DNA of 38,184 nucleotides from an uncultured Clostridia bacterium (GCA_947627875.1 CANQXS010000008.1:82680-120863); one strand, 5' to 3'; shown: positions 8,449 to 15,330, counted from the first letter of the stretch. The notes: generated from the letters alone by a model not told the origin. Numbers and translations: made by a program.

Positions 8449-9161
8449 ATCCTTCGCTCCCTGTCGCGGAGCTTTTCCGCCATAGTGTTCTGCAAATACC
8501 TTGCGCCGAGGGCTTCCGCCGAGCCCGCCTCGTCAAGGTGATTAAGAGCAGCCATACAAACTCCCGCCGCGCTCTGCAGCCTTGCGTTCGCGGGGGATAC
8601 CCTTACGCGGGCGTCGTCGGCAAAGAGCTCGCTCTTAAGCCTTTGGGCGCAGTCGCCTGTCAGGATAACGCTCCCCGAAAAGCCGCTTATAAGCTCGGCT
8701 ATTTCGCTCTCCTGCCCTACCCTGTCGGGGCAGACGGCTTTTAAAACGGCTCCGTCGCTGTCGTAAGCTCCGAAATACGCGACGTTCGGTCTTGCCGAGA
8801 GCGCGGGGATTATCCTCCCCTCCGCCGCGCAGACGTTATAGGCGAGGGCTTCGAGAGTTGAGACCCCCAAGCAGGGCGTTCTGAGGGCGCAAAGCCCCTT
8901 TACAGCCGCGATACCTATTCTTAAACCCGTATACGAGCCCGGACCCGCCGCAACCGCGAAGAGGTCGACGTCTGAGAGCGCGAGCCCGCAGTCGGAAAGA
9001 GTCCGCTTTAAAACCGGAAGGATCACCTGGGAATGGGTGAGCTTAGTCAGAAAAGTCGTCTCCCCCAGAAGCACTCCGCCCCGCATAACCGCGCAGGAGG
9101 CGGTTTTACCCGAGGTGTCTATTCCCAGAACGCAGGGTTCCTCAAAAGTCAAATCTTTCAT
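8445..9161 (-). CDS. tsaB: tRNA threonylcarbamoyladenosine biosynthesis protein TsaB
   Basis: Scaffold partner of TsaD and TsaE in making the t6A37 modification of ANN-decoding tRNAs. It is 238 aa. VLGIDTSGKTASCAVM near the N-terminus and AVAAGPGSYTGLRIGIAAVK at about 70-89 are the ASKHA-fold signatures of TsaB. The start at 9161 lies inside tsaE (20-bp overlap). GGAG abuts the ATG with almost no spacing, so it is probably translated by coupling to tsaE. The gene order tsaE-tsaB is conserved in Firmicutes. rimI and tsaD, frequent next genes, are absent here and a DUF402 gene takes their place. Confidence 0.95.
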   Translation of the reverse strand: MKDLTFEEPCVLGIDTSGKTASCAVMRGGVLLGETTFLTKLTHSQVILPVLKRTLSDCGLALSDVDLFAVAAGPGSYTGLRIGIAAVKGLCALRTPCLGVSTLEALAYNVCAAEGRIIPALSARPNVAYFGAYDSDGAVLKAVCPDRVGQESEIAELISGFSGSVILTGDCAQRLKSELFADDARVRVSPANARLQSAAGVCMAALNHLDEAGSAEALGARYLQNTMAEKLRDRERRI

Positions 9162-9576
9162 CTCCGATCAGGGTTATTTCGCGCCTGTCGCCGTCGATAA
9201 CCGTAAATTCAATGACAATGCAGCCGTCGGGCAGCTCGTCGGCGATGTTTTCGCTCCACTCTATCGCTATAACGCAGCCGTCGGAAAGATAGTCGAAAAA
9301 TCCGGTAGATTCGAGGTCCGAGGCTCCTGTGATGCGGTACATATCGAAATGGCAGAGCCTGAGCGCGCCGCGGTATTCGTTGACGAGGGCAAACGTGGGC
9401 GAGCTGACCTCGTCCTTCAAGCCCATTCCGAGGGCGATGCCCCGGGTCATAGTGGTCTTGCCCGCGCCGAGACCTCCCCTGAATGCGATAACGTCGCCTT
9501 CTTTAAGCCGCGAGCCGATTTTTCTGCCGAGCTCGACAGTCTCTTCGGGGGAATGCGCAGTGAAGCGACGGGTCAT
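9142..9576 (-). CDS. tsaE: tRNA threonylcarbamoyladenosine biosynthesis ATPase TsaE
   Basis: ATPase of the t6A machinery, 144 aa from the chosen start. The Walker A motif is GGLGAGKTTMTRGIA. SSPTFALVNEYRG and HFDMYRI follow, then a switch-like region ending in IEWSENIADELP, all diagnostic for TsaE. A longer reading frame begins at 9621. I use the internal ATG at 9576, giving MTRRFTAHSPEETVELG, because the extra 15 residues are basic, overlap the upstream gene and lack similarity to the family. At this start the stop of the deaminase gene and the ATG share one base (TGATG). The 3' end overlaps tsaB. Confidence 0.93.
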   Translation of the reverse strand: MTRRFTAHSPEETVELGRKIGSRLKEGDVIAFRGGLGAGKTTMTRGIALGMGLKDEVSSPTFALVNEYRGALRLCHFDMYRITGASDLESTGFFDYLSDGCVIAIEWSENIADELPDGCIVIEFTVIDGDRREITLIGDERFDF

Positions 9577-10064
9577 CAGTATCCTCTCGTGCCGTCGACG
9601 GATTCGTCGTTCATTATCCATTCCATTACCTCGATAACGCGGTAATCCTCGTCGGTGTCGCGGATAATAACGCGCTCTATTCCGCTGTTTATGACCACTC
9701 TCTTGCAGAGCGAGCAGCAGACGGAATTTTTGATATATTCTCCTGTAGAAACCTCTCTGCCGACGAGATAGAGGGTAGCGCCTATCATCTCCTCGCGGGA
9801 GGCGCTTATAACGGCGTTCATCTCGGCGTGGACCGAGCGGCAGAGCTCGTAGCGCTCACCGCGCGGGATATTCAGCTGTTCGCGGACGCAGGTCCCGAGG
9901 TCGCAGCAATTCCGCCTTCCGCGCGGCGCGCCGACGTAGCCCGTCGAGATTATCTGGTCGTGATTTACGATCACCGCGCCGTATCTGCGGCGCAGGCAGG
10001 TCGAGCGGGCGGAAACGGTGTCCGCGATGTCGAGATAGTAATTGATTTTGTCCCGTCTTTCCAT
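9576..10064 (-). CDS. comEB: dCMP deaminase / ComEB-type cytidine deaminase family protein
   Basis: Zinc-dependent deaminase, expected to convert dCMP to dUMP for thymidylate synthesis. It is 162 aa. The zinc site has the proton-shuttle motif VHAEMNAVISA and the downstream cysteine pair in CCSLCKRVVINSGIERVI. ComEB-type extra cysteines appear in NCCDLGTCVREQLNIPRGER and ELCRSVHAE. The usual Pro of the PCxxC motif is Cys here, so the motif reads CCSLC. Whether this alters activity is unknown. An AGGAGG lies 7 nt before the ATG. First gene of the operon that continues with tsaE, tsaB, DUF402 and rpiB. Confidence 0.9.
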   Translation of the reverse strand: MERRDKINYYLDIADTVSARSTCLRRRYGAVIVNHDQIISTGYVGAPRGRRNCCDLGTCVREQLNIPRGERYELCRSVHAEMNAVISASREEMIGATLYLVGREVSTGEYIKNSVCCSLCKRVVINSGIERVIIRDTDEDYRVIEVMEWIMNDESVDGTRGY

Positions 10065-10112
10065 TTTGATTCCTCCTGAAAGTAATTTGCGGCGCCATAC
10101 ATAGCTGAATAT

Positions 10113-10141
10113 ATATTAGCATATATGAAAGAAATTTGCAA
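10113..10141 (-). promoter_or_regulatory. Predicted promoter of the comEB-tsaE-tsaB-DUF402-rpiB operon
   Basis: On the minus strand TTGCAA (10141-10136), a 17-nt spacer and TAATAT (10118-10113), about 50 nt before the first start codon. Predicted from sequence only. Confidence 0.55.
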
Positions 10142-10230
10142 GGGGTAATGAGGCGGGTAAGTTTACGCAAAAACCGTACTGCCTGCACGCTGCATAAGTG
10201 CCCTGCGCCTTGAATCACACAAGCTAAGCG

Positions 10231-10392
10231 CATTCGCGCCAGAGAGAGCCGCACCAAATTCCCGCCCTCGAAATCACTTTCGAGGAGCTTTATACCCCTC
10301 CCCTCGAGGGGAGGGGTCGGTCGTTCGCCGAAGGGTGAACGACCGGGTGACAGGGTGAAGTCCCCCTCTTCCTCTTTGAGGGAGAGGGGGAT
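10231..10392 (+). repeat. Dispersed palindrome-rich repeat, copy A
   Basis: Matches copy B at 18871-19005 over about 130 bp in the same orientation, from roughly the AGAGAGCCGC block to GGGTGAAGTCCCCC. It holds a CTCGAAA/TTTCGAG hairpin, a perfect palindrome with arms CCCCTCCCC and GGGGAGGGG around TCGA, and a GTCGTTC/GAACGAC hairpin. Copy A has an additional hairpin (arms TCCCCCTCT/AGAGGGGGA) at 10371-10392. No reading frame is supported. It fills most of the 400-bp gap between two minus-strand operons. Confidence 0.85.
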
Positions 10393-10426
10393 TAGGGGGT
10401 GTGGAAGCAAAATCTTCGGCTTTCAA

Positions 10427-10454
10427 AAGAAAAAGCCCCCTCTCGGGAGCTTTA
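10427..10454 (-). terminator. Intrinsic terminator of the GGGtGRT operon
   Basis: On the minus strand a stem AAAGCTCCC/GGGGGCTTT (loop GAGA, one mismatch) runs into TTTTTCTTTT. It lies directly after the stop codon of the GGGtGRT gene. Confidence 0.75.
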
Positions 10455-10466
10455 TCTTCGCTTAAA

Positions 10467-11465
10467 TTACTTCATCGCTTCTTCGACCGCAACGGCGCAC
10501 GCAACGCTTGCACCTACCATCGGGTTGTTGCCCATTCCGATAAGACCCATCATCTCAACGTGAGCCGGAACGGAGGAAGAGCCCGCGAACTGAGCGTCGG
10601 AATGCATTCTTCCCATCGTGTCGGTCATTCCGTAGCTGGAGGGACCGGCAGCCATATTGTCGGGGTGGAGGGTCCTGCCCGTGCCGCCGCCCGAGGCGAC
10701 CGAGAAGTATTTCACGCCGTTTTCAACGCACCATTTCTTGTAGGTGCCGGCGACGGGGTGCTGGAATCTCGTCGGGTTGGTGGAGTTGCCGGTGATCGAA
10801 ACGCCTACGTTCTCTAACTTCATAATGGCAACGCCCTCGGGAACGTTGTCGGCGCCGTAGCACTTTACGTCGGCTCTCGGACCGTTCGAGTATGCCTTTT
10901 CGTAAACGACCTCTACCTGCTCGGTGAAGGGGTCGAACTTGGTTTCGACATAGGTGAAGCCGTTTATCCTCGAGATGATGAAAGCGGCGTCCTTGCCGAG
11001 ACCGTTGAGGATAACGCGCAGAGGCTTTGTCCTTACCTTGTTGGCGTTAAGAGCAATCTTAATTGCGCCCTCGGCGGCGGCGAAGCTCTCGTGTCCGGCT
11101 AAGAAGCAGAAGCACTCGGTAGATTCCGAGAGGAGCATAGAGGCGAGGTTGCCGTGTCCGAGACCGACCTTTCTGTTTTCGGCGACGGAGCCGGGTATGC
11201 AGAAGCTCTGAAGACCTTCGCCTATTGCGACTGCGGCGTCGGCAGCCTTCTTGCAGCCCTTCTTTATCGCTATAGCGCAGCCGACGGTATATGCCCATAC
11301 CGCGTTTTCAAAGCAGATGGGCTGGGTCTCGCGGACTATCTTATCGCAGTCTATTCCCTTTGCAAGGGTGATTTCTTTGCATTCCTCAACAGAGGAGATA
11401 CCGTATTGAGCTAAAACGGAATTGATCTTGTCAATTCTTCTCTCATAGTTTTCAAATAAAGCCAT
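10467..11465 (-). CDS. GGGtGRT family protein (function unknown)
   Basis: A 332-aa protein carrying the name-giving motif in SVASGGGTGRTLHPDNMAAG at about residues 257-276. It matches the GGGtGRT family of Firmicutes and other anaerobes, which has no established biochemical role. The sequence is rich in conserved Gly and Cys (IVRETQPICFENAVWAYTVG, GHGNLASMLLSESTECFCFL, AGHESFAAAEGAIKIALNAN). There is no signal peptide or membrane segment, so it is presumably cytoplasmic. It follows the IscU-like gene by 21 bp in one operon. This pairing is commonly seen and suggests a role in Fe-S cluster or sulfur handling, which is inference. RBS GGAGGAG lies 5 nt before the ATG. Confidence 0.9.
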   Translation of the reverse strand: MALFENYERRIDKINSVLAQYGISSVEECKEITLAKGIDCDKIVRETQPICFENAVWAYTVGCAIAIKKGCKKAADAAVAIGEGLQSFCIPGSVAENRKVGLGHGNLASMLLSESTECFCFLAGHESFAAAEGAIKIALNANKVRTKPLRVILNGLGKDAAFIISRINGFTYVETKFDPFTEQVEVVYEKAYSNGPRADVKCYGADNVPEGVAIMKLENVGVSITGNSTNPTRFQHPVAGTYKKWCVENGVKYFSVASGGGTGRTLHPDNMAAGPSSYGMTDTMGRMHSDAQFAGSSSVPAHVEMMGLIGMGNNPMVGASVACAVAVEEAMK

Positions 11466-11486
11466 GATAAATTCCTCCTCCTTTAA

Positions 11487-12179
11487 TTACTGCTTGCGGG
11501 GGTCGATATACTTGGCGGCTTCGGCAAATCTGCCGTAGGTGCCTTTTGCCTTCTCGTATGCGGTGTTGGGGTCGTCGCCCTTCTTGATGAAGTCGGTCAT
11601 CTTGCCGAGGGATACGAACTCGTAGCCGATGACCTGGTCGTCTTCGTCGAGAGCCATTCTCGTAACATAGCCTTCCGCCATTTCGAGGTATCTTACGCCC
11701 TTCGCCTTTGTGCCGTACATAGTGCCGACCTGAGAGCGGGTCCCCTTGCCGAGGTCTTCAAGACCGGCGCCGATTGAAAGACCGTCCTCCGAGAATGCCG
11801 ACTGAGTTCTGCCGTAGACTATCTGGAGGAAGAGCTCGCGCATAGCGGTGTTGATGGCGTCGCAGACGAGGTCGGTGTTGAGAGCCTCCAAAATGGTCTT
11901 GCCGGGGAGAATTTCGGCAGCCATAGCCGCGGAATGGGTCATACCCGAGCAGCCTATCGTCTCAACGAGCGCCTCCTCGATAACGCCCTCTTTAACGTTG
12001 AGAGAGAGCTTGCAGGCGCCCTGCTGAGGAGCGCACCAGCCGATACCGTGGGTAAAGCCCGAGATATCGCCTATCTGCTTTGCCTCCACCCATTTGCCCT
12101 CTTCGGGCAGGGGAGCAGGTCCGTGCTTGGGTCCTTTGGCGACCAAACACATCTGTTCGACTTCGCGTGAATAGTTCAT
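11487..12179 (-). CDS. IscU/NifU-like iron-sulfur cluster assembly scaffold protein
   Basis: A 230-aa protein with an IscU/NifU N-terminal-like domain. GWCAPQQGACKLSLNVKEGV and LVETIGCSGMTHSAAMAAEI carry cysteines at positions comparable to the first two IscU ligands. The third canonical ligand region (HCS) is not evident. A later cysteine in LVCDAINTAM might substitute, but I cannot tell. The C-terminal extension (KMTDFIKKGDDPNTAYEKAK onward) is not part of ordinary IscU. AAAGGAG lies 8 nt before the ATG. It is the first gene of a two-gene operon with the GGGtGRT gene. The role is inferred from family and partner. Confidence 0.88.
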   Translation of the reverse strand: MNYSREVEQMCLVAKGPKHGPAPLPEEGKWVEAKQIGDISGFTHGIGWCAPQQGACKLSLNVKEGVIEEALVETIGCSGMTHSAAMAAEILPGKTILEALNTDLVCDAINTAMRELFLQIVYGRTQSAFSEDGLSIGAGLEDLGKGTRSQVGTMYGTKAKGVRYLEMAEGYVTRMALDEDDQVIGYEFVSLGKMTDFIKKGDDPNTAYEKAKGTYGRFAEAAKYIDPRKQ

Positions 12180-12352
12180 TTGTATTGACTCCTTTCAGAA
12201 AATTGAAATATGCCGGTTCATACGCATACATTATAATACATTTCAAAGAATATTACAAGTGTTTTTTTAAATTCCGCAAAAAAGACGAAATTATGAACTT
12301 TTTGTTAAATTTTCTTTACGATGCAACTTTTTGCCATTTCGGAGCGTACTGT

Positions 12353-12384
12353 TTATGTAAGACCTTTTCAAGGATATTACATAA
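12353..12384 (+). promoter_or_regulatory. Inverted repeat in the leader of the surface-protein gene
   Basis: TTATGTAA (12353-12360) and TTACATAA (12377-12384) form a perfect 8-bp inverted repeat enclosing a second one, CCTT-TTC-AAGG. It lies just upstream of the AAGGAGG. It could be an operator or an RNA hairpin near the ribosome binding site. The sequence does not distinguish these. Confidence 0.5.
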
Positions 12385-12405
12385 GAAGTGAAGGAGGATT
12401 TATAA

Positions 12406-13779
12406 ATGAAAAAGGTTTTAGCAATTATTCTTGCGGCTTTAATGCTCGCGGCGCTCGGTATAACGGCTTTTGCCGATTCAGAGGGCTGCCCCGATTTTGA
12501 CGACGGTGCCGAAGAGCTCACTGCCGGAGTGACTGCGGAATTTACCGTGCTCAGCAGCAGCTACAGCGAAGACTATGACAGCTACGGTATGATAGTCTCG
12601 TACCGTAAGTTCGCCTATCAGACCTACGGCGAGTCGTATGCTTGGTATTACACCACAATGGGCGCAAATTATAAAATCGGCGACGAGGAAGTTACGGTCG
12701 GCTCCGACGGCTCCGAGATAGGCAACGCCGCGCTCGAAAGCTTCAAAAACAAAAAGCCCGTCCCCGTGGGAACGGTGGTTCGGCTCAGCTGGAACGGGGA
12801 GATAATGGAAAGCTACCCGCCGCAGTTCGGCGGCAAGATATACGGCATTGAGTTTACCGGAGAGACGACGGAATACACGCTCGACGAGATGGAGCAGGCT
12901 CTGGGCGGCTACTACGGCTATGACGGACCCGCAGAGATACCTCCCGAGGGGGTAAGATGCGCCTATGAGGCGGATTTCACCGTTGCCGGCTGCGACACCT
13001 CGACCCTTGTTGACGGCAGGTCCACCAAGAGCGGCTCGACGCTCTATCTTTTGCAGAACGGCGCATATCAAAACTTTGTAAGGCTCAGGGTAGACGTCGA
13101 TAAATTCGCGGTGGTATGCGGCGAGGGCGACGCCGAACTCACCGAGACGTATAAAAGCTTCTTAAAGACGGGCGAGCTCCCCGTCGGGACGGTGGTCAGC
13201 ATTTCGTGGTCGGGGCTTATCGCCGAGACCTATCCCGAGCAGTTCGAAGGGGTTTTCGGGCTCACCGTCACTTCAAAGAAGAGCGACTATTCCGAAGCCG
13301 ACCTCAAAGCGGAGACAGACGCCTTTTACGAAGAATTCTCGGGCTCTCCTCAGGGCGACTATCCCGCGATGATATTCTATAACGGGGTGCTTTATAAGCT
13401 CGCGGATTCCGCGCTCGAGCTCCCGCAGGACGTCGATTTTGCGAGCTTGGGGACGCTCAGCTACGTCGAGGGCGAGCCTACCGTATCCGGCACTCAGAAC
13501 TATTCTTTGGTCCCTGTAGATTTCGCCGAGGCGGTTTATAACGGGGTCGACTGCCTTGTCGCCCGCTGCGACGGCGATTTCAGGTTCTTCCTGCCCTACG
13601 GAGTTACGGTACCCGAGTTCGAGGAGCAGTCATACCAAAGCGTTCCCAACCCCGGGGCGTTGAATCCCGAGAAGAACCCGAAGACGGGTAACGAAGGCGG
13701 AGCGCTCGCCTTTACCGCGCTCGCGGCGGCAGTCTGCGCGATTATGCTCCGCAAAAGAGGCGGAGAAGCGGAGAAATGA
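12406..13779 (+). CDS. Secreted cell-wall protein with duplicated domain and NPKTG sorting signal
   Basis: A 457-aa protein of unknown function. Residues 1-23 are a signal peptide (MKKVLAIILAALMLAALGIT, cleavage near FADS). The mature part contains two related segments. PVGTVVRLSWNGEIMESYPP at about 122-141 reappears as PVGTVVSISWSGLIAETYPE at about 261-280. In both, the segment is followed by QF(G/E)G and a beta-rich stretch, which indicates a tandem domain duplication. The C-terminus has NPKTG at 424-428, a hydrophobic helix (GALAFTALAAAVCAIML) and a basic tail (RKRGGEAEK). This is the layout of a sortase substrate, although no sortase gene is in the window. AAGGAGG lies 9 nt before the ATG. 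The protein is acidic, typical of surface proteins. Confidence 0.85.
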   Translation: MKKVLAIILAALMLAALGITAFADSEGCPDFDDGAEELTAGVTAEFTVLSSSYSEDYDSYGMIVSYRKFAYQTYGESYAWYYTTMGANYKIGDEEVTVGSDGSEIGNAALESFKNKKPVPVGTVVRLSWNGEIMESYPPQFGGKIYGIEFTGETTEYTLDEMEQALGGYYGYDGPAEIPPEGVRCAYEADFTVAGCDTSTLVDGRSTKSGSTLYLLQNGAYQNFVRLRVDVDKFAVVCGEGDAELTETYKSFLKTGELPVGTVVSISWSGLIAETYPEQFEGVFGLTVTSKKSDYSEADLKAETDAFYEEFSGSPQGDYPAMIFYNGVLYKLADSALELPQDVDFASLGTLSYVEGEPTVSGTQNYSLVPVDFAEAVYNGVDCLVARCDGDFRFFLPYGVTVPEFEEQSYQSVPNPGALNPEKNPKTGNEGGALAFTALAAAVCAIMLRKRGGEAEK

Positions 13780-13817
13780 CCCCAAAGAAAAAATTTAAAA
13801 ATTTTTTCAAAAAACAC

Positions 13818-13846
13818 TTGCATATTTTTTGAAGATGTGCTATTAT
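13818..13846 (+). promoter_or_regulatory. Predicted promoter of tRNA-Ala
   Basis: TTGCAT, 17-nt spacer, TATTAT, about 30 nt before the tRNA. A small TCGGC-AAAA-GCCGA hairpin lies between it and the tRNA. Confidence 0.65.
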
Positions 13847-13876
13847 AGCAGATGTCGGCAAAAGCCGAACATTTGC

Positions 13877-13952
13877 GGGGTATTAGCGCAGTTGGAAGCG
13901 CGCCACACTGGCAGTGTGGAGGTCACGGGTTCGAATCCCGTATGCTCCACCA
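13877..13952 (+). tRNA. tRNA-Ala (anticodon GGC)
   Basis: A 76-nt cloverleaf including encoded CCA. The acceptor stem is GGGGTAT/ATGCTCC with the G3:U70 pair that identifies alanine tRNAs. The D stem is GCGC/GCGC and the anticodon stem CCACA/TGTGG around loop CTGGCAG, giving anticodon GGC. The T arm is ACGGG-TTCGAAT-CCCGT. The natural terminator no longer follows it. A foreign element starts at the next base and the terminator is now at 16901-16938. Confidence 0.97.
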
Positions 13953-13976
13953 AAGTCACAAGTGGCGAACCTTTTT
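13946..13976 (+). other. attL: tRNA end / element left end
   Basis: Core TCCACCA at 13946-13952 is the 3' end of the tRNA. The inverted arm GCGAACCTTTTT at 13965-13976 is the complement of AAAAAGGTTCGC at 16865-16876 beside the right core. The core and the two arms are what a large serine recombinase site would contain. Confidence 0.75.
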
Positions 13977-14039
13977 GACATGGTAGTTGTCAAAAACGTG
14001 TTCGCGCTTGTCTACCGCACAGCGGTTTATGGCCGCTGA
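13953..14039 (+). other. Severed 3' end of the serine recombinase gene (28 codons plus stop)
   Basis: Continuing the recombinase frame from the core codons CCA-CCA into the left end of the element gives 28 open codons, KSQVANLFDM...FALVYRTAVYGR, then TGA at 14037-14039. A strong terminator follows seven bases later. This is the arrangement expected for the true 3' end of the recombinase gene in the circular form. Here it has no start or promoter of its own beyond tRNA read-through. Confidence 0.75.
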
Positions 14040-14046
14040 AAAAGAA

Positions 14047-14083
14047 GCCCGGAACGGTTCGCCGTTCTGGGCCTATTTTTTTT
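14047..14083 (+). terminator. Intrinsic terminator at the left end of the element
   Basis: Stem GCCCGGAACGG/CCGTTCTGGGC with loop TTCG, followed by CTATTTTTTTT. It lies just after the severed recombinase tail. In the integrated state it terminates the tRNA-Ala transcript, because the tRNA's own terminator was displaced to 16901. Confidence 0.9.
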
Positions 14084-14158
14084 GCGTCCGGCTATCCCCC
14101 TAAGAGGGCCCCTGCCGGACAGATACAGGCGCGGAAAAACTCACCGCAGACGGTAAAA

Positions 14159-14333
14159 CATTTTTCCCCACAGTGGGGAAAAATGCGTCCCACGAGTTTC
14201 CCCGATTTTTCCCCAGCGACACATTGAAGGCAAAAAAGTGGGGAAAAATGACTGCGGCTATTTCGGGCAAAACGGCTTCCTTTTCCCCACATTTTGAGGC
14301 TGTTTCAGCCCAATGTGGGGAAAATCGGAAGCC
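14159..14333 (+). repeat. Three consecutive inverted repeats sharing TTTTTCCCCA / TGGGGAAAAA
   Basis: First: CATTTTTCCCCAC (14159-14171) and its exact complement at 14173-14185 with one base between. Second: ATTTTTCCCCA (14205-14215) and TGGGGAAAAAT (14239-14249). Third: TTTTCCCCACATT (14281-14293) and AATGTGGGGAAAA (14312-14324), extended by GGCTTCC/GGAAGCC outside and GGCTG/CAGCC inside. The shared half-site and changing spacing suggest a multi-site protein-binding region or ssDNA structures. No gene is seen at 14084-14679. Confidence 0.85.
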
Positions 14334-14397
14334 CAGTATAGCCGCGAAAAAGCCGCCCGACGGACACGAAAACAGAAAAACACCCCGCAAGGAAAAA

Positions 14398-14545
14398 GGG
14401 CATAAGGGGCGGCGACACATACTGCGTATGTGCCCGGCATAGCCGGGGTCGCTGTTCCGCCTTGCGGCGGGACACCTCTGCGGCTGCTCGGCAGCCTTGA
14501 GGCCCTTACTGCGCCCCCTGTCGGGACCCGCCCTTGACCGATAAG
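14398..14545 (+). repeat. Cluster of short GC-rich hairpins
   Basis: Successive small hairpins: ACATAC/GTATGT, CCCGGC/GCCGGG, CCGC/GCGG and GGCTG/CAGCC. The block lies between the large inverted repeats and the AbrB-like gene. Such blocks occur near mobilisation origins in Clostridia elements. Here that is only a possibility because no relaxase gene is present. Confidence 0.45.
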
Positions 14546-14606
14546 TTACTGCTCTCGGACAAGCCTCGGAGCATAAAAATACGGAAGCTTCGCCTACGCG
14601 GGCGCC

Positions 14607-14635
14607 TTGAATTTCGCTCTACAGTGTGCTATAAT
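14607..14635 (+). promoter_or_regulatory. Predicted promoter of the AbrB-like gene
   Basis: TTGAAT, exactly 17 nt, TATAAT, about 45 nt upstream of the start codon. Confidence 0.7.
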
Positions 14636-14679
14636 TAAATAATATTCGACAAGACGAAATTTTCGGAGATGATAAGACA

Positions 14680-15147
14680 ATGCCTCAGATGAATAAGGGT
14701 GGTAAATTCATATTTGGGAAATCAATAGTACGGAATGACGGTGTGTTGCAATTCCCGGAGCAGGCAATCCGAGAATATGATATTACAGCGGAGGGCAAGG
14801 TCTATCTGTTCACAGGTAGTAAAAGTACAGGCGGGTTTTGTGTTACAAGGAAAGGTTTGCTTGCCCCGTCTAAGCTCGGACATATACTCTCAGATACACC
14901 AGCATTGCGGGAATACACTGCCAAACCGGGCAGCTTTATCCGATACAAGGGGCGTTTTTATGCGTGGACAACTATCTCTGATGACGGTAAAATTGTGCTT
15001 ACAGATGATATGATGACATTCTTAAAAATTGAGCCGGAAATGAAGCTGTTGTCAATTCGCAGCAGCGGCATTGCCTTTACAATGGGTGCATATGGACGGC
15101 TGGTTGAAGAGTCGATGAAACACGAAAAAGAAATACTCGTGTATTAG
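14680..15147 (+). CDS. Small protein with two AbrB-like repeats, possible element regulator
   Basis: A 155-aa protein that I do not recognise by name. Two halves share a pattern of a beta strand, a DG turn, a strand, an acidic helix and a strand. The first is SIVRNDGVLQFPEQAIREYD followed by ITAEGKVYLFTGS. The second is TISDDGKIVLTDDMMTFLKI followed by EPEMKLLSIRSSGIAF. This resembles the swapped-hairpin SpoVT/AbrB DNA-binding fold, which would make it a transcriptional regulator of the element. That assignment is inference from pattern only. GGAG at 14665-14668 precedes the ATG by 11 nt. It lies 183 bp upstream of the recombinase, with a GC hairpin (AGAGGGGC/GCCCCTCT) between. Confidence 0.6.
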   Translation: MPQMNKGGKFIFGKSIVRNDGVLQFPEQAIREYDITAEGKVYLFTGSKSTGGFCVTRKGLLAPSKLGHILSDTPALREYTAKPGSFIRYKGRFYAWTTISDDGKIVLTDDMMTFLKIEPEMKLLSIRSSGIAFTMGAYGRLVEESMKHEKEILVY

Positions 15148-15330
15148 TAGTACAGTTTCCGCTAATCGCGCAGTAGCACAGGGGCGCGAAGCAGTCAAGG
15201 CATCGGCTCTGCCTCGCCTGCGGCGGCCTTGACAGCCCCGCGCTCCTGCGCTTTATTGTAATCAAGAGGGGCAAGGCCCCTCTTTGGGAACACTTCCCGA
15301 CCCGCATATTTTGAAGAAAGGAGCGCAAAG

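Noticed and set aside
14680-15147. Toxin-antitoxin role for the AbrB-like protein
   Set aside because: No toxin-sized gene overlaps or adjoins it. The next gene is the recombinase, 183 bp away.
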